A DNA stretch of 34,765 bases, taken from contig JAFDVU010000062.1 of the NCBI GenBank assembly GCA_018268835.1, positions 1 to 34,765 of the forward strand. Direction: 5' to 3'. Under the pieces are notes generated by a model that ran no database searches, was not told the DNA's origin, and worked only from the letters and a program-made list of their open reading frames with translations. This DNA comes from Acidobacteriota bacterium (GTDB lineage Bacteria; Acidobacteriota; Terriglobia; Bryobacterales; Bryobacteraceae). The position numbers and the translations under genes are program-made. Positions 8,026 through 15,486 of the stretch are shown here, piece after piece. The stretch's first letter is position 1. Every line of letters starts with the position of its first letter.

Positions 8026-8957
8026 CCGGCAATAACCTTGGGCGCCTTGGCCTTCTCCTTCTCCGTCTTGTCCTCTCCGGATAGGTGCCGGGATACGGTT
8101 TCGATGAATCCCAACGCCGCCTTGGAAAGCGCCTTGTCCTTACGATACACCAGCCCCAACCGCCGGATCATCGGCTCCGGCGCCAGCGGGACCGCCTGCA
8201 GCTTCCCGGCGGCGATCTCCTCGCGGCAGTTCGACAACGCCACGAAGCTCACGCCCAACCCGGCGATCACGAAGTGCTTCATCATCTCCGACGAATCCAG
8301 TTCCATCGAAATGCGCACATCGTCTTCCACCGGCTCCAGCCACTCGTTCAGCCGCGTGCGCGTCTTGCCGTACTTGGGCAGGATCATGAAGCTCTCCACG
8401 ATCTCGTGCGGCAGCACGCTCTGCCGCTGCGCCAGCGCATGCCCCACCGGCACGATCAGCCGGATCTCGTCGCGGTGCACGCTCACCACCTGCAGCCGCT
8501 TCTCTTCCACCGGAAGCTGCGTCAGGCCGAAATCGGCCGAGTTCTCCATCACCGCTTCCACCACCCGCGACCCGTAGCTGCGCAGCACCTGCAACTGGAC
8601 CGCGGGGAACAACCGCCGGTATTCGCTGAACACCTTCGGCAGCACGTAAATGCAGGTGGCTTCGTTGGCCGCGATCACCAGTTCGCCGCGCGGGTTCGCC
8701 TCCAGTTCCGCGATCGCGTCCTGCACGCGGCGGCGCAGATCCAGCAGCTGCTCGGCGTATTCGGCGAAGATGCGTCCGGCGGTGGTCAGAGAAATCTTGC
8801 TGCCGAACCGCTCGAAGAGGTCGGCGCGCAACTCCTGCTCAAGCTGCCTCACCTGCGCGCTGATCGCCGGCTGTGTGCGATAGCACGTCTGGGCAGCTTT
8901 CGAAAAGCTCTTGAGCCGCACGATCTCCAGAAACGTGTGGAGCTGGTCAAAATCCAT
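8022..8957 (-). CDS. LysR-family transcriptional regulator
   Basis: A 311-residue LysR-type regulator. Residues 1-60 carry the family helix-turn-helix (FLEIVRLKSFSKAAQTCYRT, then QPAISAQVRQLEQELRADLFER and LTTAGRIFAEYAEQLL). The rest reads as the two-lobed periplasmic-binding-protein-like effector domain (GELVIAANEATCIYVLP, then ADFGLTQLPVEE). The tail is lysine-rich (DKTEKEKAKAPK). It begins the leftward operon with the zinc-ribbon and PilZ genes. It is divergent from the TIGR03790 gene, the usual arrangement when a LysR protein controls its neighbour and itself. An inverted repeat lies 36-63 bp upstream of its start. The effector is not predictable. Confidence 0.9.
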   Translation of the reverse strand: MDFDQLHTFLEIVRLKSFSKAAQTCYRTQPAISAQVRQLEQELRADLFERFGSKISLTTAGRIFAEYAEQLLDLRRRVQDAIAELEANPRGELVIAANEATCIYVLPKVFSEYRRLFPAVQLQVLRSYGSRVVEAVMENSADFGLTQLPVEEKRLQVVSVHRDEIRLIVPVGHALAQRQSVLPHEIVESFMILPKYGKTRTRLNEWLEPVEDDVRISMELDSSEMMKHFVIAGLGVSFVALSNCREEIAAGKLQAVPLAPEPMIRRLGLVYRKDKALSKAALGFIETVSRHLSGEDKTEKEKAKAPKVIAG

Positions 8958-8992
8958 ATGCTGCCGACTGGGAAATTCCGCCTGCCCGATTC

Positions 8993-9020
8993 AAATTCCG
9001 TATCGCCGGGATAGGAATTT
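8993..9020. promoter_or_regulatory. inverted repeat upstream of LysR gene (candidate operator)
   Basis: AAATTCC (8993-8999) and TATC (9001-9004) pair with GATA (9010-9013) and GGAATTT (9014-9020), giving 11 bp arms with one unpaired G at 9000 and a GCCGG centre. A further GGAAATTCC palindrome sits at 8971-8979. The position, between the divergent LysR and TIGR03790 genes, fits a LysR autoregulatory site. Confidence 0.5.
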
Positions 9021-9180
9021 TCAATTTCCCGCCCTCCGCCGCCTTGAGCCATCATTGTATCAAAGGGTCCGCGAAGCGCGGTTTTGAGTTTGATAATAGG
9101 ATTTGGCGTAAGCGCAATCGTCTGTGGTCATTGACGACAGCTTCCGCTCTCTCGCGGATCCCTCTGATACCATCGTTCTC

Positions 9181-10266
9181 GTGGGCCGTCTCGCTGTCCT
9201 CATCCTCCTCGCGGCCTGCGTTCTCCCCGCGCAAACCGGCGAAAACGTCCTGCTCGTCGTCAATCGCAACAGTCCTGTCTCCCGCCAGATCGCCGACTAC
9301 TACCGCCCCCGCCGCTCGGTTCCGGTGCGCAATGTCTGCACCCTCGATACCACCACGCAGGAAGAGATCGACTGGAAGACCTACCTGTCCGGCATCGAGC
9401 AGCCCATCGCCGCCTGCCTCAAGAAACAGCAACTCGTCGAAAAGGTCCTCTACATCGTCACCACCCTCGGAGTCCCGCTCAAAGTGGACGGCGGCGGCTC
9501 CGGCACCATGAGCGAACACGCCTCGGTGGACAGCGAACTCGCCCTGCTCTACGGAAAACTCAAGGGCGCGACCTTTCCGCGGATGGGCTGGCTTCCGAAT
9601 CCCATGTTCATGAAGCGCGACCTGCCCTTCCGCCACCCCATGATCCCCATCTACGCGGTGACGCGCCTGGCCGCTTACGATCTGGACGACGTCAAGGCCA
9701 TGATCGACCGCTCCCTGGCCGCCCTTAACCGGGGCAAATTCGTCATCGACCTCTCCTCGCCCGGCGACGACGGCGGCAACGCCTGGCTGCGCACGGCCGC
9801 CCTCCTCCTGCCCGCCGCCCGCGTCACCCTCGACGAAACCGCGCGCGTGCTCTACAACCAGCGCGACGTGATCGGCTACGCCTCCTGGGGCAGTAACGAC
9901 TCGAACCGCAAGCAGCGCTGGCTGCACTTCCAGTGGCTGCCCGGCGCCATCGCCACCGAATTCGTCTCCACCAGCGCGCGCACCTTCCAGCGCCCACCCG
10001 ACACCTGGAACTACACCACCTGGCAGGACAAGGCGCATTTCTACGCCGGCACGCCGCAGGGACTGATCGGCGATTTCCTGCACGAAGGCGCCACCGGCGC
10101 CGCCGGCAACGCCTACGAACCCTACCTGACCGGCTGCGCCCGCCCCGACTACCTCCTGCCCGCCTACTTCGGCGGACGCAATCTCGGCGACAGCTACTAC
10201 ATCGCCCTGCCCTTCCTCAGTTGGCAGGGAGTGGTCGCCGGGGATCCGCTCTGCCGGCTCAAGTAA
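9181..10266 (+). CDS. TIGR03790 family exported protein
   Basis: A protein of about 361 residues resembling the TIGR03790 family, found in acidobacteria, planctomycetes and other environmental bacteria, with no known biochemical role. A signal peptide (GRLAVLILLAACVLPAQTGE) precedes the family-like start ENVLLVVNRNSPVSRQIADY. Later conserved-looking parts are LYIVTTLGVPLKV, VIGYASWGSND and the C-terminal GDPLCRL. GTG 9181 is preferred because it starts directly at the signal peptide; an in-frame GTG at 9124 would add 19 residues. No Shine-Dalgarno sequence is visible before either. TGATAC at 9165-9170 could be a -10 element for a nearly leaderless message. It is divergent from the LysR gene, which may regulate it. 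Confidence 0.75.
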   Translation: MGRLAVLILLAACVLPAQTGENVLLVVNRNSPVSRQIADYYRPRRSVPVRNVCTLDTTTQEEIDWKTYLSGIEQPIAACLKKQQLVEKVLYIVTTLGVPLKVDGGGSGTMSEHASVDSELALLYGKLKGATFPRMGWLPNPMFMKRDLPFRHPMIPIYAVTRLAAYDLDDVKAMIDRSLAALNRGKFVIDLSSPGDDGGNAWLRTAALLLPAARVTLDETARVLYNQRDVIGYASWGSNDSNRKQRWLHFQWLPGAIATEFVSTSARTFQRPPDTWNYTTWQDKAHFYAGTPQGLIGDFLHEGATGAAGNAYEPYLTGCARPDYLLPAYFGGRNLGDSYYIALPFLSWQGVVAGDPLCRLK

Positions 10267-10296
10267 TTCGCGGAACTCCGGTAGAAGATTGCTTGG

Positions 10297-10309
10297 GCCC
10301 CATCGGGGC
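10297..10309 (+). terminator. weak hairpin after the TIGR03790 gene
   Basis: GCCCC-ATC-GGGGC forms a 5 bp GC-only stem with a three-base loop, 30 bp past the stop codon. There is no T-run after it, so it would be at best a weak or Rho-assisted terminator. Confidence 0.3.
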
Positions 10310-10350
10310 GGCCGGAACTCGCGCGGAAGGCACAGGATAGAGAAAACGAC

Positions 10351-10378
10351 TTCGAGCGGGATTAATTGGGGGTATAAT
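10351..10378 (+). promoter_or_regulatory. promoter of the secreted hypothetical at 10413
   Basis: A perfect TATAAT at 10373-10378 follows a poor -35 candidate TTCGAG (10351-10356) with a 16 bp spacer. The predicted start near 10385 leaves a 28-base leader containing the ribosome binding site AGAGAGGAG. Confidence 0.5.
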
Positions 10379-10412
10379 CCGGAGCGTCCAGCATTGTAGA
10401 GAGGAGACCCCA

Positions 10413-10982
10413 GTGAAACCGTGCATCTCTCTCTCAAGAACGCTGTCATTCTTCCTGGTTGCGACCCTCGCCGCAAACGCAGATGTGGCGGTAATGACCC
10501 AAGGGTCCAGTGACGGTGGCGCCTCTTCCCACCTGGTTTCCTTCTTGTCGGGCGACGTTGTCGCCGCGCCGCAGACGCTGAGTGGCACCGTTGTCGGGGG
10601 GAAGGCAGACCTCAGCGGAACGCTCAAAGCGACATACAACTTTGACAAGTGGATCGCGAACACCAACCAGGGGGACTCATCTGTCTATAAAGTCCTGAGG
10701 AAAGCACAGGTCGACGCAGGTGGTTTCCTGGTAGGCAAGGTGCGGATCCGGGTCGACGTAAGCGCAGTCGTCAATTCCTTCATTGAGGTCACGGTAGGAG
10801 TGGGCAAAGACAGTTACACAATCAAGCTCTACACCTGCGTTGACCACCGCAAGACAACTGTGACGGAGACTGCCACAGACTTGCTCATCTCGCAGACGGA
10901 GGGGACGGCCTGCGCATACAAGGTGCCGGAGGCGGCGTGGTCCAACGAGGGGGAGGACGTTGTCTACACGATCCGGAAGTAG
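10413..10982 (+). CDS. secreted hypothetical protein (189 aa)
   Basis: No family was recognised. The GTG at 10413 is supported by AGAGAGGAG at 10398-10406. A signal peptide (SLSRTLSFFLVATLAANA) is followed by a beta-rich, Gly/Thr/Val-rich domain with low charge. Two cysteines late in the chain (YTCVDH and GTACAYK) could form a disulfide in the envelope. Base composition is lower in GC than the neighbours and closer to random at third positions, which hints at lineage-specific or acquired origin. It appears to be a single-gene unit with its own promoter; the following ~215 bp hold no convincing gene. Confidence 0.65.
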   Translation: MKPCISLSRTLSFFLVATLAANADVAVMTQGSSDGGASSHLVSFLSGDVVAAPQTLSGTVVGGKADLSGTLKATYNFDKWIANTNQGDSSVYKVLRKAQVDAGGFLVGKVRIRVDVSAVVNSFIEVTVGVGKDSYTIKLYTCVDHRKTTVTETATDLLISQTEGTACAYKVPEAAWSNEGEDVVYTIRK

Positions 10983-10999
10983 GGTACCTGCAGAGACTG

Positions 11000-11114
11000 A
11001 CGTGGGGCCGGCATAGCGTGGGCCCGGTGGGCGATCACTAAGACTTGCTTTCGGCTTGCTTTCGTGTACTGAGAAGGGAAAACCGCTATCAGAAACTACA
11101 GGCGGGCCCCACGT
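11000..11114. repeat. distant inverted repeat in a gene-free stretch
   Basis: ACGTGGGGCC at 11000-11009 is matched exactly by its reverse complement GGCCCCACGT at 11105-11114, 95 bp apart. A tandem pair of CTTGCTTTCG lies between them (11044-11053 and 11055-11064). The stretch 10983-11199 has no supported gene. It could be a structured RNA end, an element remnant or chance. Confidence 0.3.
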
Positions 11115-11199
11115 ACGACTTTATCGAAAGTGCCCGGCGGTCAACTCCCGCCTTCGCCCCAACTGGATCATGCCGAGCACTTCCGATGAAGATCTGGCG

Positions 11200-11880
11200 T
11201 TACTCGCCCGGCACCTGGAACGTACCGAGGAAAGCGCTGCGGCGGAAACGCACGTCGAATCGCTCGTTGAGTCCGTCGCCCTGGTAGGACGTCTGCAGCG
11301 CGTACGTCGGCATCGAGTGCTGCAGCTTGGTCAGCGGCGGATAGAAGACATCTTCGTTGCCGCAGATGTGGTCGGCTTCGGTCAGCCCGCGGGTGCGGAT
11401 CTCAGCCAGCGAGCCGGCGGTCAGACGCGCCGACCCGCCGTGGATGTTGCCGTTTTCGATCTCGAGGTCGATCGGCGCCGAGGTCACCTTCACCACGTCG
11501 CTGAGCACATCCGGCGCCTGCGCGCGGGCGAAGGCCACGAGCGCCTCGCGCTGCTCCGCACTGGCGCGGCTGTCCACGATGATCACCGCGTGGGACGGGT
11601 TGGTCGCCCAGTGGACGTCGCCGAGCGTGTGCGCGGTGCGGACCACCCCGACCACGCCCAGCCCCTGCAGGTTTACGCCCTTCCACGAGCCGTTGTTGAT
11701 CTTCCAGCCGAACACGGCTTCCTTGCCGTTGATGTCCACTTCGCCGTTGGCGAAGCACGGTCCGGTATAGGTGTCGGCGGTACGCGCTTCCATGTAATTG
11801 CCGCTGATGGAATGGCCCGGAAGACCGGCGGCGAAAGACGTGGACGCGGAAAGAACAGCTGCGATGCAGAGAAGTTTCAT
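11200..11880 (-). CDS. exported DUF1326-domain protein
   Basis: The 226-residue product has a signal peptide (KLLCIAAVLSASTSFAAGLP) followed by a DUF1326 domain: ISGNYMEARTADTYTGPC, then FANGEVDINGKEAVFGW and the HAVIIVD segment. DUF1326 proteins are of unknown biochemical role and occur widely in acidobacteria, proteobacteria and actinobacteria. The ATG at 11880 is chosen because the signal peptide starts there and AGAGGG lies about a dozen bases upstream. The frame remains open to 12030, but the extra residues do not resemble a leader. Two cysteines (TGPCFAN and DHICGNE) are kept in the mature protein. It is divergent from the YXWGXW gene across about 170 bp. Confidence 0.75.
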   Translation of the reverse strand: MKLLCIAAVLSASTSFAAGLPGHSISGNYMEARTADTYTGPCFANGEVDINGKEAVFGWKINNGSWKGVNLQGLGVVGVVRTAHTLGDVHWATNPSHAVIIVDSRASAEQREALVAFARAQAPDVLSDVVKVTSAPIDLEIENGNIHGGSARLTAGSLAEIRTRGLTEADHICGNEDVFYPPLTKLQHSMPTYALQTSYQGDGLNERFDVRFRRSAFLGTFQVPGE

Positions 11881-11997
11881 CCCAGAAATACCCTCTGGAT
11901 CTAATGGTATCACCGGCGGTGGATTCCGAACACGGTGGTGCATTTCGGCCAGCAGGCGATCCCCGGCAGAACAGGCAAGTGGCCTGCAATGTGTCGC

Positions 11998-12025
11998 TTG
12001 CGGTTTGGCATCCAAGTTGTATAAA
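11998..12025 (+). promoter_or_regulatory. candidate promoter of the YXWGXW gene
   Basis: TTGCGG (11998-12003) and TATAAA (12020-12025) are separated by 16 bp. The start would be near 12031, leaving a very short leader that carries GGGAGG before the ATG at 12049. Confidence 0.4.
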
Positions 12026-12048
12026 AGCATGCCGCAGGGAGGAACGAA

Positions 12049-12342
12049 ATGAAAAAGCTACTCTTGCTCACGGCATTCGCGATTACGCTTGGGTTAGGCG
12101 CCGGACACGCCGCGCAGGTCTTCGTCCGTTTTGGGCCGCCGCCTCCGCCGCGCGAGGTCGTTGTGGTTCGTCCCGGTCCGCGGCACGTGTGGGTTCCCGG
12201 CTATTACCGCTGGGCGGGAGCACGCTACGTCTGGGCCGGTGGATACTGGGCGGTCCCGCCGCGTCCGCACGCGGTGTGGATGCCCGGCTACTGGCGTCAC
12301 CGACGCGGCGGATACGTCTGGGTGGGCGGCTACTGGCGGTAA
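12049..12342 (+). CDS. exported YXWGXW-repeat protein
   Basis: A 97-residue protein with a signal peptide (KKLLLLTAFAITLGLGAGHA) and a mature part made of Trp/Tyr/Gly-rich repeats: VWVPGYYRWAGARYVWAGGYW, then VWMPGYWRHRRGGYVWVGGYW with spacing typical of YXWGXW-repeat proteins. These are small envelope proteins of unknown role, common in acidobacteria and proteobacteria. A poly-Pro stretch (PPPPP) joins the leader to the repeats. The ribosome binding site GGGAGGA sits seven bases before the ATG. It is monocistronic in appearance; the next gene, on the other strand, ends 18 bp beyond it. Confidence 0.8.
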   Translation: MKKLLLLTAFAITLGLGAGHAAQVFVRFGPPPPPREVVVVRPGPRHVWVPGYYRWAGARYVWAGGYWAVPPRPHAVWMPGYWRHRRGGYVWVGGYWR

Positions 12343-12360
12343 GCGCGACGCCGGCAGGCG

Positions 12361-13275
12361 CTATTGCGCCTTCGACGGATTCTCGACCGGCAACTCGGGA
12401 TGCTTGCTCCATTCGTCCATGGAGCCGTCGTACAAACGCGCATCGTAACCCAGGTAGCGGGCGACGGTGTAGAGCGCGCTGGCCTGCTGGCCGATGAAGC
12501 AGTAGGTCACCACGCGATCTCCCGGGCGTACCCCGGCATCGCGGAACATCTTCTCCAATTCCGGGACCGGCTTCAGCTTGCCCCGATCGTCCAGCAGGGC
12601 GCCTTGATAAATGTTGCCGGCGCCCGCGATGTGACCGGCACGGAATCCAGGCCGCTCGACTTCGCCCCGGTATACCTTGGGATCGCGCGCGTCCAGGATG
12701 CGCACTCCCGGCGTGCTGAGGTGGGACTTCACGAATTCGAGGTCCGCGATCACGTCGTCGCGCCGGCACGGCTCGAGTCGGCCGGGCGCGGGCGGGGGCG
12801 CTGCGCCCGTTGCCAAAGGACGGCCTTCCGCTTTCCACGCTGGTAGAGCGCCGTCGAGCAGCGAGGTCTGCGCGCCGAGTCCCATGGCGTCGAGAGTCAT
12901 GTAGACGCGCCCGGTCTGCGTCCACATGTCCTTCAGGTAATACAACACGACATGCGAATCGCTGCTCACGCCGTAGCGCGCGAACGTGCGCGCCAGGACG
13001 TCCGCCGGCGGCAGTTCCACGCGCAGCCCCGCGGCCGACGTCTCCCGGTTGCTGTCGCGGTATTCAAAGTAGATCGAACCGGGAATGTGCCCTTCCTCGA
13101 ACTCGGCCGCGCTCGAACCGAGAGCCAGGATCACCAGTTTGGGATCGCGCAAGTGGGCGGCGAGCCACTCCGTCGAGACGAACATGCTTTCGCGCGTGCC
13201 GTGGCCTCCGCAGGTCGCGGCCGGCATCGCGGCGGGCAGCATCACGCAAAGCGCGGCGATGGGGAGAATTCGCAT
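12361..13275 (-). CDS. exported two-domain rhodanese (sulfurtransferase)
   Basis: A 304-residue thiosulfate/3-mercaptopyruvate-sulfurtransferase-type protein with a signal peptide (ILPIAALCVMLPAAMPAA). Domain 1 (about 30-155: FVSTEWLAAHLRDPKLVIL, GHIPGS) is inactive-looking, with Tyr-rich VVLYYLKD where a catalytic loop would be. Domain 2 (about 170-300) has ILDARDPKVYRGE, FRAGHIAGAGNIY and the active loop TYCFIGQQAS, with the catalytic cysteine at residue 259. This asymmetry is normal for tandem rhodaneses. The ATG at 13275 begins the signal peptide although the frame is open to 13710. It follows the FHA-cyclase gene by 32 bp on the same strand, so co-transcription is likely. Its periplasmic sulfur acceptor is unknown. 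Confidence 0.87.
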   Translation of the reverse strand: MRILPIAALCVMLPAAMPAATCGGHGTRESMFVSTEWLAAHLRDPKLVILALGSSAAEFEEGHIPGSIYFEYRDSNRETSAAGLRVELPPADVLARTFARYGVSSDSHVVLYYLKDMWTQTGRVYMTLDAMGLGAQTSLLDGALPAWKAEGRPLATGAAPPPAPGRLEPCRRDDVIADLEFVKSHLSTPGVRILDARDPKVYRGEVERPGFRAGHIAGAGNIYQGALLDDRGKLKPVPELEKMFRDAGVRPGDRVVTYCFIGQQASALYTVARYLGYDARLYDGSMDEWSKHPELPVENPSKAQ

Positions 13276-13307
13276 GGCGATCTTCCGATGGTAGCAGCGC
13301 GGCACGC

Positions 13308-14300
13308 TCAGCGGGCGGTCGAGTGCAGCAGTTCGCGCAGGCTTTCGAAAGAGGCGGCCCAGGCAGTCCTCGGGCCATCGTAGCCTTTGAGTTCCACCTG
13401 GTATTGCGCGAACGCGGCGCGCCAGGCTGGCGCCAGTTCCGTGTAGGTGCGCTGGCCGAGCGCGATCCCCAGGCCCAGGCCCTTGGTCGCGCTCTCCAGC
13501 CGGAACGCCGCGTTCACCGTGTCGCCCATCGCGGTGTAATCCGCCCCGCCGACGATGGCGTAGCCCGTGTTGACGCCCGCGCCGATGCGCAGCGGCGAGG
13601 GCAATTGCAGGCTCGCGCTGATCTCGGCGGTGGCGGCGGCGATGTCGTTGACCGCGTGCAGTACGCGTTGCAGGTCGGAGCCGAGATCCGCTTCCTGGTC
13701 GTGGACCCACACCGCCATCACCGCGTCACCGATGTACTTCTGCGCCCAACTGCCTCGGCGCTGCGCGATCTGCCCTGAGCGCAGAAACCATGTCCCGATG
13801 GTTTGCGACAGCAGCGCTTCGGGCAGGCTGCGCGCCAGCGGCGTGAAATCGCGGATGTCCACCACCAGGATCGAACTCAGGATGTTGGTGTGGAGCGCCG
13901 CGGTGGGTTCGTTGCGCGCGTCGCCGGCGGAGGCGGCGGGAACCGGCACGGAACTGACCGGGTTCAGGAAGACCAGTTCCTGATCGCCGAAGACGAGGTG
14001 GTCCTGGTCGGCCAGGGTGACCGGAAAACTCACCCGTTTGCCGTTGACGAAACTCCCGTTGCGGCTGCCCAGGTCGACCAGCCCAAGTTCGCCGTTATCG
14101 CGGCGCTGAATCAGGGCGTGGAGCCGTGAGACCGAACGGCTCTCCAGCAGGACCGCGCACCCGTCGCCGCGGCCGATGGCCCAGGACTGCCCTTCGCCCA
14201 GCGGGAAGCGGCGGTTCGCGGGTACCCATAGCAGATAGGGTGTAGGTGCTGGGGGCGTCACCGTACCCACCAATTTAGCAGACAGTACCGCCGGCACCAC
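13308..14300 (-). CDS. FHA-domain class III adenylate cyclase
   Basis: A soluble protein of about 330 residues. The FHA phosphothreonine-binding domain spans residues ~35-112, with GRGDG, SVSRLHA and GSRNGSFVNG present. A class III nucleotide cyclase domain spans ~140-310. The two metal aspartates are D148 (VVDIRDFT) and D192 (KYIGDAVMAVW); the purine-specifying pair is K188 and D260, and the transition-state residues are N263 and R267 (GDTVNAAFRLES). Lys/Asp at the specificity positions favours ATP over GTP, so cAMP synthesis is predicted and all catalytic residues are present. FHA suggests gating by a Ser/Thr kinase not seen here. The start is uncertain: GTG 14300 is used, while GTG 14270 would remove ten residues. 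Confidence 0.88.
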   Translation of the reverse strand: MVPAVLSAKLVGTVTPPAPTPYLLWVPANRRFPLGEGQSWAIGRGDGCAVLLESRSVSRLHALIQRRDNGELGLVDLGSRNGSFVNGKRVSFPVTLADQDHLVFGDQELVFLNPVSSVPVPAASAGDARNEPTAALHTNILSSILVVDIRDFTPLARSLPEALLSQTIGTWFLRSGQIAQRRGSWAQKYIGDAVMAVWVHDQEADLGSDLQRVLHAVNDIAAATAEISASLQLPSPLRIGAGVNTGYAIVGGADYTAMGDTVNAAFRLESATKGLGLGIALGQRTYTELAPAWRAAFAQYQVELKGYDGPRTAWAASFESLRELLHSTAR

Positions 14301-14367
14301 CCCAGCCGCGGCGGCAACCGCCTCGCAGTACGGGCTTGAAATCGTAAGATGTCGTTTAAATGCAGTG

Positions 14368-14414
14368 TTTTGTACTGAAAATAGTTCGTTCGTCCCAGTA
14401 CAAGTGGTACAAAA
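14368..14414. promoter_or_regulatory. cluster of three GTAC-centred half sites
   Basis: TTTTGTACTG (14368-14377), CAGTACAA (14396-14403) and GGTACAAAA (14406-14414) lie in an AT-rich 186 bp region between the divergent FHA-cyclase and DUF5658-like genes. The first two are exact inverted repeats over eight bases (TTGTACTG/CAGTACAA). The spacing suggests operator half sites for a dimeric regulator; a hairpin is the alternative. Confidence 0.45.
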
Positions 14415-14487
14415 TTAACGATAACTTTCGGTAGTAGGACATCTAAACTATAGGCGTACCGGAGCCGATGGTTTCCCCGAGGCAAAG

Positions 14488-14769
14488 ATGCAAATCAGCG
14501 TCTATCAGGTCTTCATATACCTTCAACTGCTCGATCTGCTGACCACACTGGTCGGCTTCAAGATTGGAGCCGCCGAAGCCAGCCCCTTCATCCGCATGCT
14601 GATGCAGGCGGGGCCGGCCGCGGGCGTGGTGGCGTCGAAGGTTCTGGCACTGGGCCTTGGGGCGTTCTGCGTCTGGGCGCACAAGGCGCACGTCGTACGC
14701 TGGATCACCTACTGGTACAGCGGGTTAATCGTGTGGAACCTGATGGTGATGCTGGCCGCCGTGCACTGA
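14488..14769 (+). CDS. small polytopic membrane protein (DUF5658-like)
   Basis: A 93-residue protein with three predicted membrane helices (about 5-25, 43-63 and 70-90). The segment LQLLDLLTTLVGFKIGAAEA followed by SPFIRML matches the pattern of DUF5658 proteins (LDLxTTxxGFxxGxxExNP). Function is unknown. The frame opens at ATG 14488 behind a purine-rich GAGGCAAAG sequence that can serve as a ribosome binding site. Its upstream region carries the GTAC repeat cluster, so it or the divergent cyclase operon may be specifically regulated. Confidence 0.65.
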   Translation: MQISVYQVFIYLQLLDLLTTLVGFKIGAAEASPFIRMLMQAGPAAGVVASKVLALGLGAFCVWAHKAHVVRWITYWYSGLIVWNLMVMLAAVH

Positions 14770-14858
14770 CCGCGCCGCTGTCAAACCGGCCGTTGGTGCC
14801 TGCCACACTCGCGAATCTTGAATCGGGCGGAACCGGAAAAGATCGTTCAACAGGAGCG

Positions 14859-14887
14859 TTCGAAGCTTCCGGCCGGGATGCTATAAT
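14859..14887 (+). promoter_or_regulatory. promoter of the yceD-rpmF-plsX operon
   Basis: TGCTATAAT at 14879-14887 is a complete extended -10 (TGnTATAAT). TTCGAA at 14859-14864 is a modest -35, with a 17 bp spacer. The start would be near 14894, 25 bases before the ATG at 14919. This is the best promoter in the window and suits a housekeeping operon. Confidence 0.75.
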
Positions 14888-14918
14888 GGTGGGGCTTCTC
14901 CCGGCATTCTGATTCTCC

Positions 14919-15443
14919 ATGTGGCTTAGCGTCAAAGAGTTGGAACTGCGAAGGGTCCCCTTCGACGAGACCTTCGAGCCGGGGGCGATCGATTTCAGCG
15001 GGGAAAACCTGGATCAGGTTACGCCGCTGCGGGCAACCGGATCGGCGGAAATGCTGGCTCACTCGGGCGGAGAGATTCGCGTCAAGGGGCAGTACACTGT
15101 TGAGATCGGTTCGCAATGCGACCGGTGCTTGGGGCGCGCGTCGTTCCCCTTGACGGCTTCGTTCGATTTGTACTACCGTCCCATGGCGGAAATCGCCCGT
15201 GAGGAAGAGGTGGAAATCGACGAAGGCGAGGCCGAAATCGGGTTTTACGAAGGCGGCGGCATGCAACTGGAGGACATCCTTCGGGAGCAGGTGCTGCTGG
15301 CGCTGCCGATGCAGCGGGTTTGCGCGGAAACGTGCAAAGGAATCTGTCCGGTTTGCGGCAGGAACCGCAACGAGGGCGAATGTGGTTGCAGCGTGTCCGC
15401 GGTGGACGACCGCTGGGGCGCGTTGAGAAATTTGACGAATTGA
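14919..15443 (+). CDS. yceD: YceD/DUF177 family protein
   Basis: YceD (DUF177) proteins are almost always encoded directly before ribosomal protein L32; the E. coli and plant homologues are linked to 23S rRNA accumulation. The 174-residue length fits. Four family cysteines are visible in two clusters: CDRCLG in the middle, and CKGICPVCGRNRNEGEC near the C-terminus, which may bind zinc. An acidic stretch (REEEVEIDEGEAE) lies between the two clusters. It is the first gene of the yceD-rpmF-plsX run, with 43 bp before rpmF and a strong extended -10 promoter just upstream. Confidence 0.9.
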   Translation: MWLSVKELELRRVPFDETFEPGAIDFSGENLDQVTPLRATGSAEMLAHSGGEIRVKGQYTVEIGSQCDRCLGRASFPLTASFDLYYRPMAEIAREEEVEIDEGEAEIGFYEGGGMQLEDILREQVLLALPMQRVCAETCKGICPVCGRNRNEGECGCSVSAVDDRWGALRNLTN

Positions 15444-15486
15444 GGGGCCCGCGCGGTCCCAAGGAATTGAGTAAGAGGTTTAGACA

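Noticed and set aside
11056..11904. Rightward frame opposite the DUF1326 gene
   Set aside because: The opposite strand has a signal peptide and DUF1326 motifs; this frame is Arg/His-rich and domain-free.
13276..13710. N-terminal extension of the rhodanese frame
   Set aside because: It overlaps the FHA-cyclase coding region, and the signal peptide starts at 13275.
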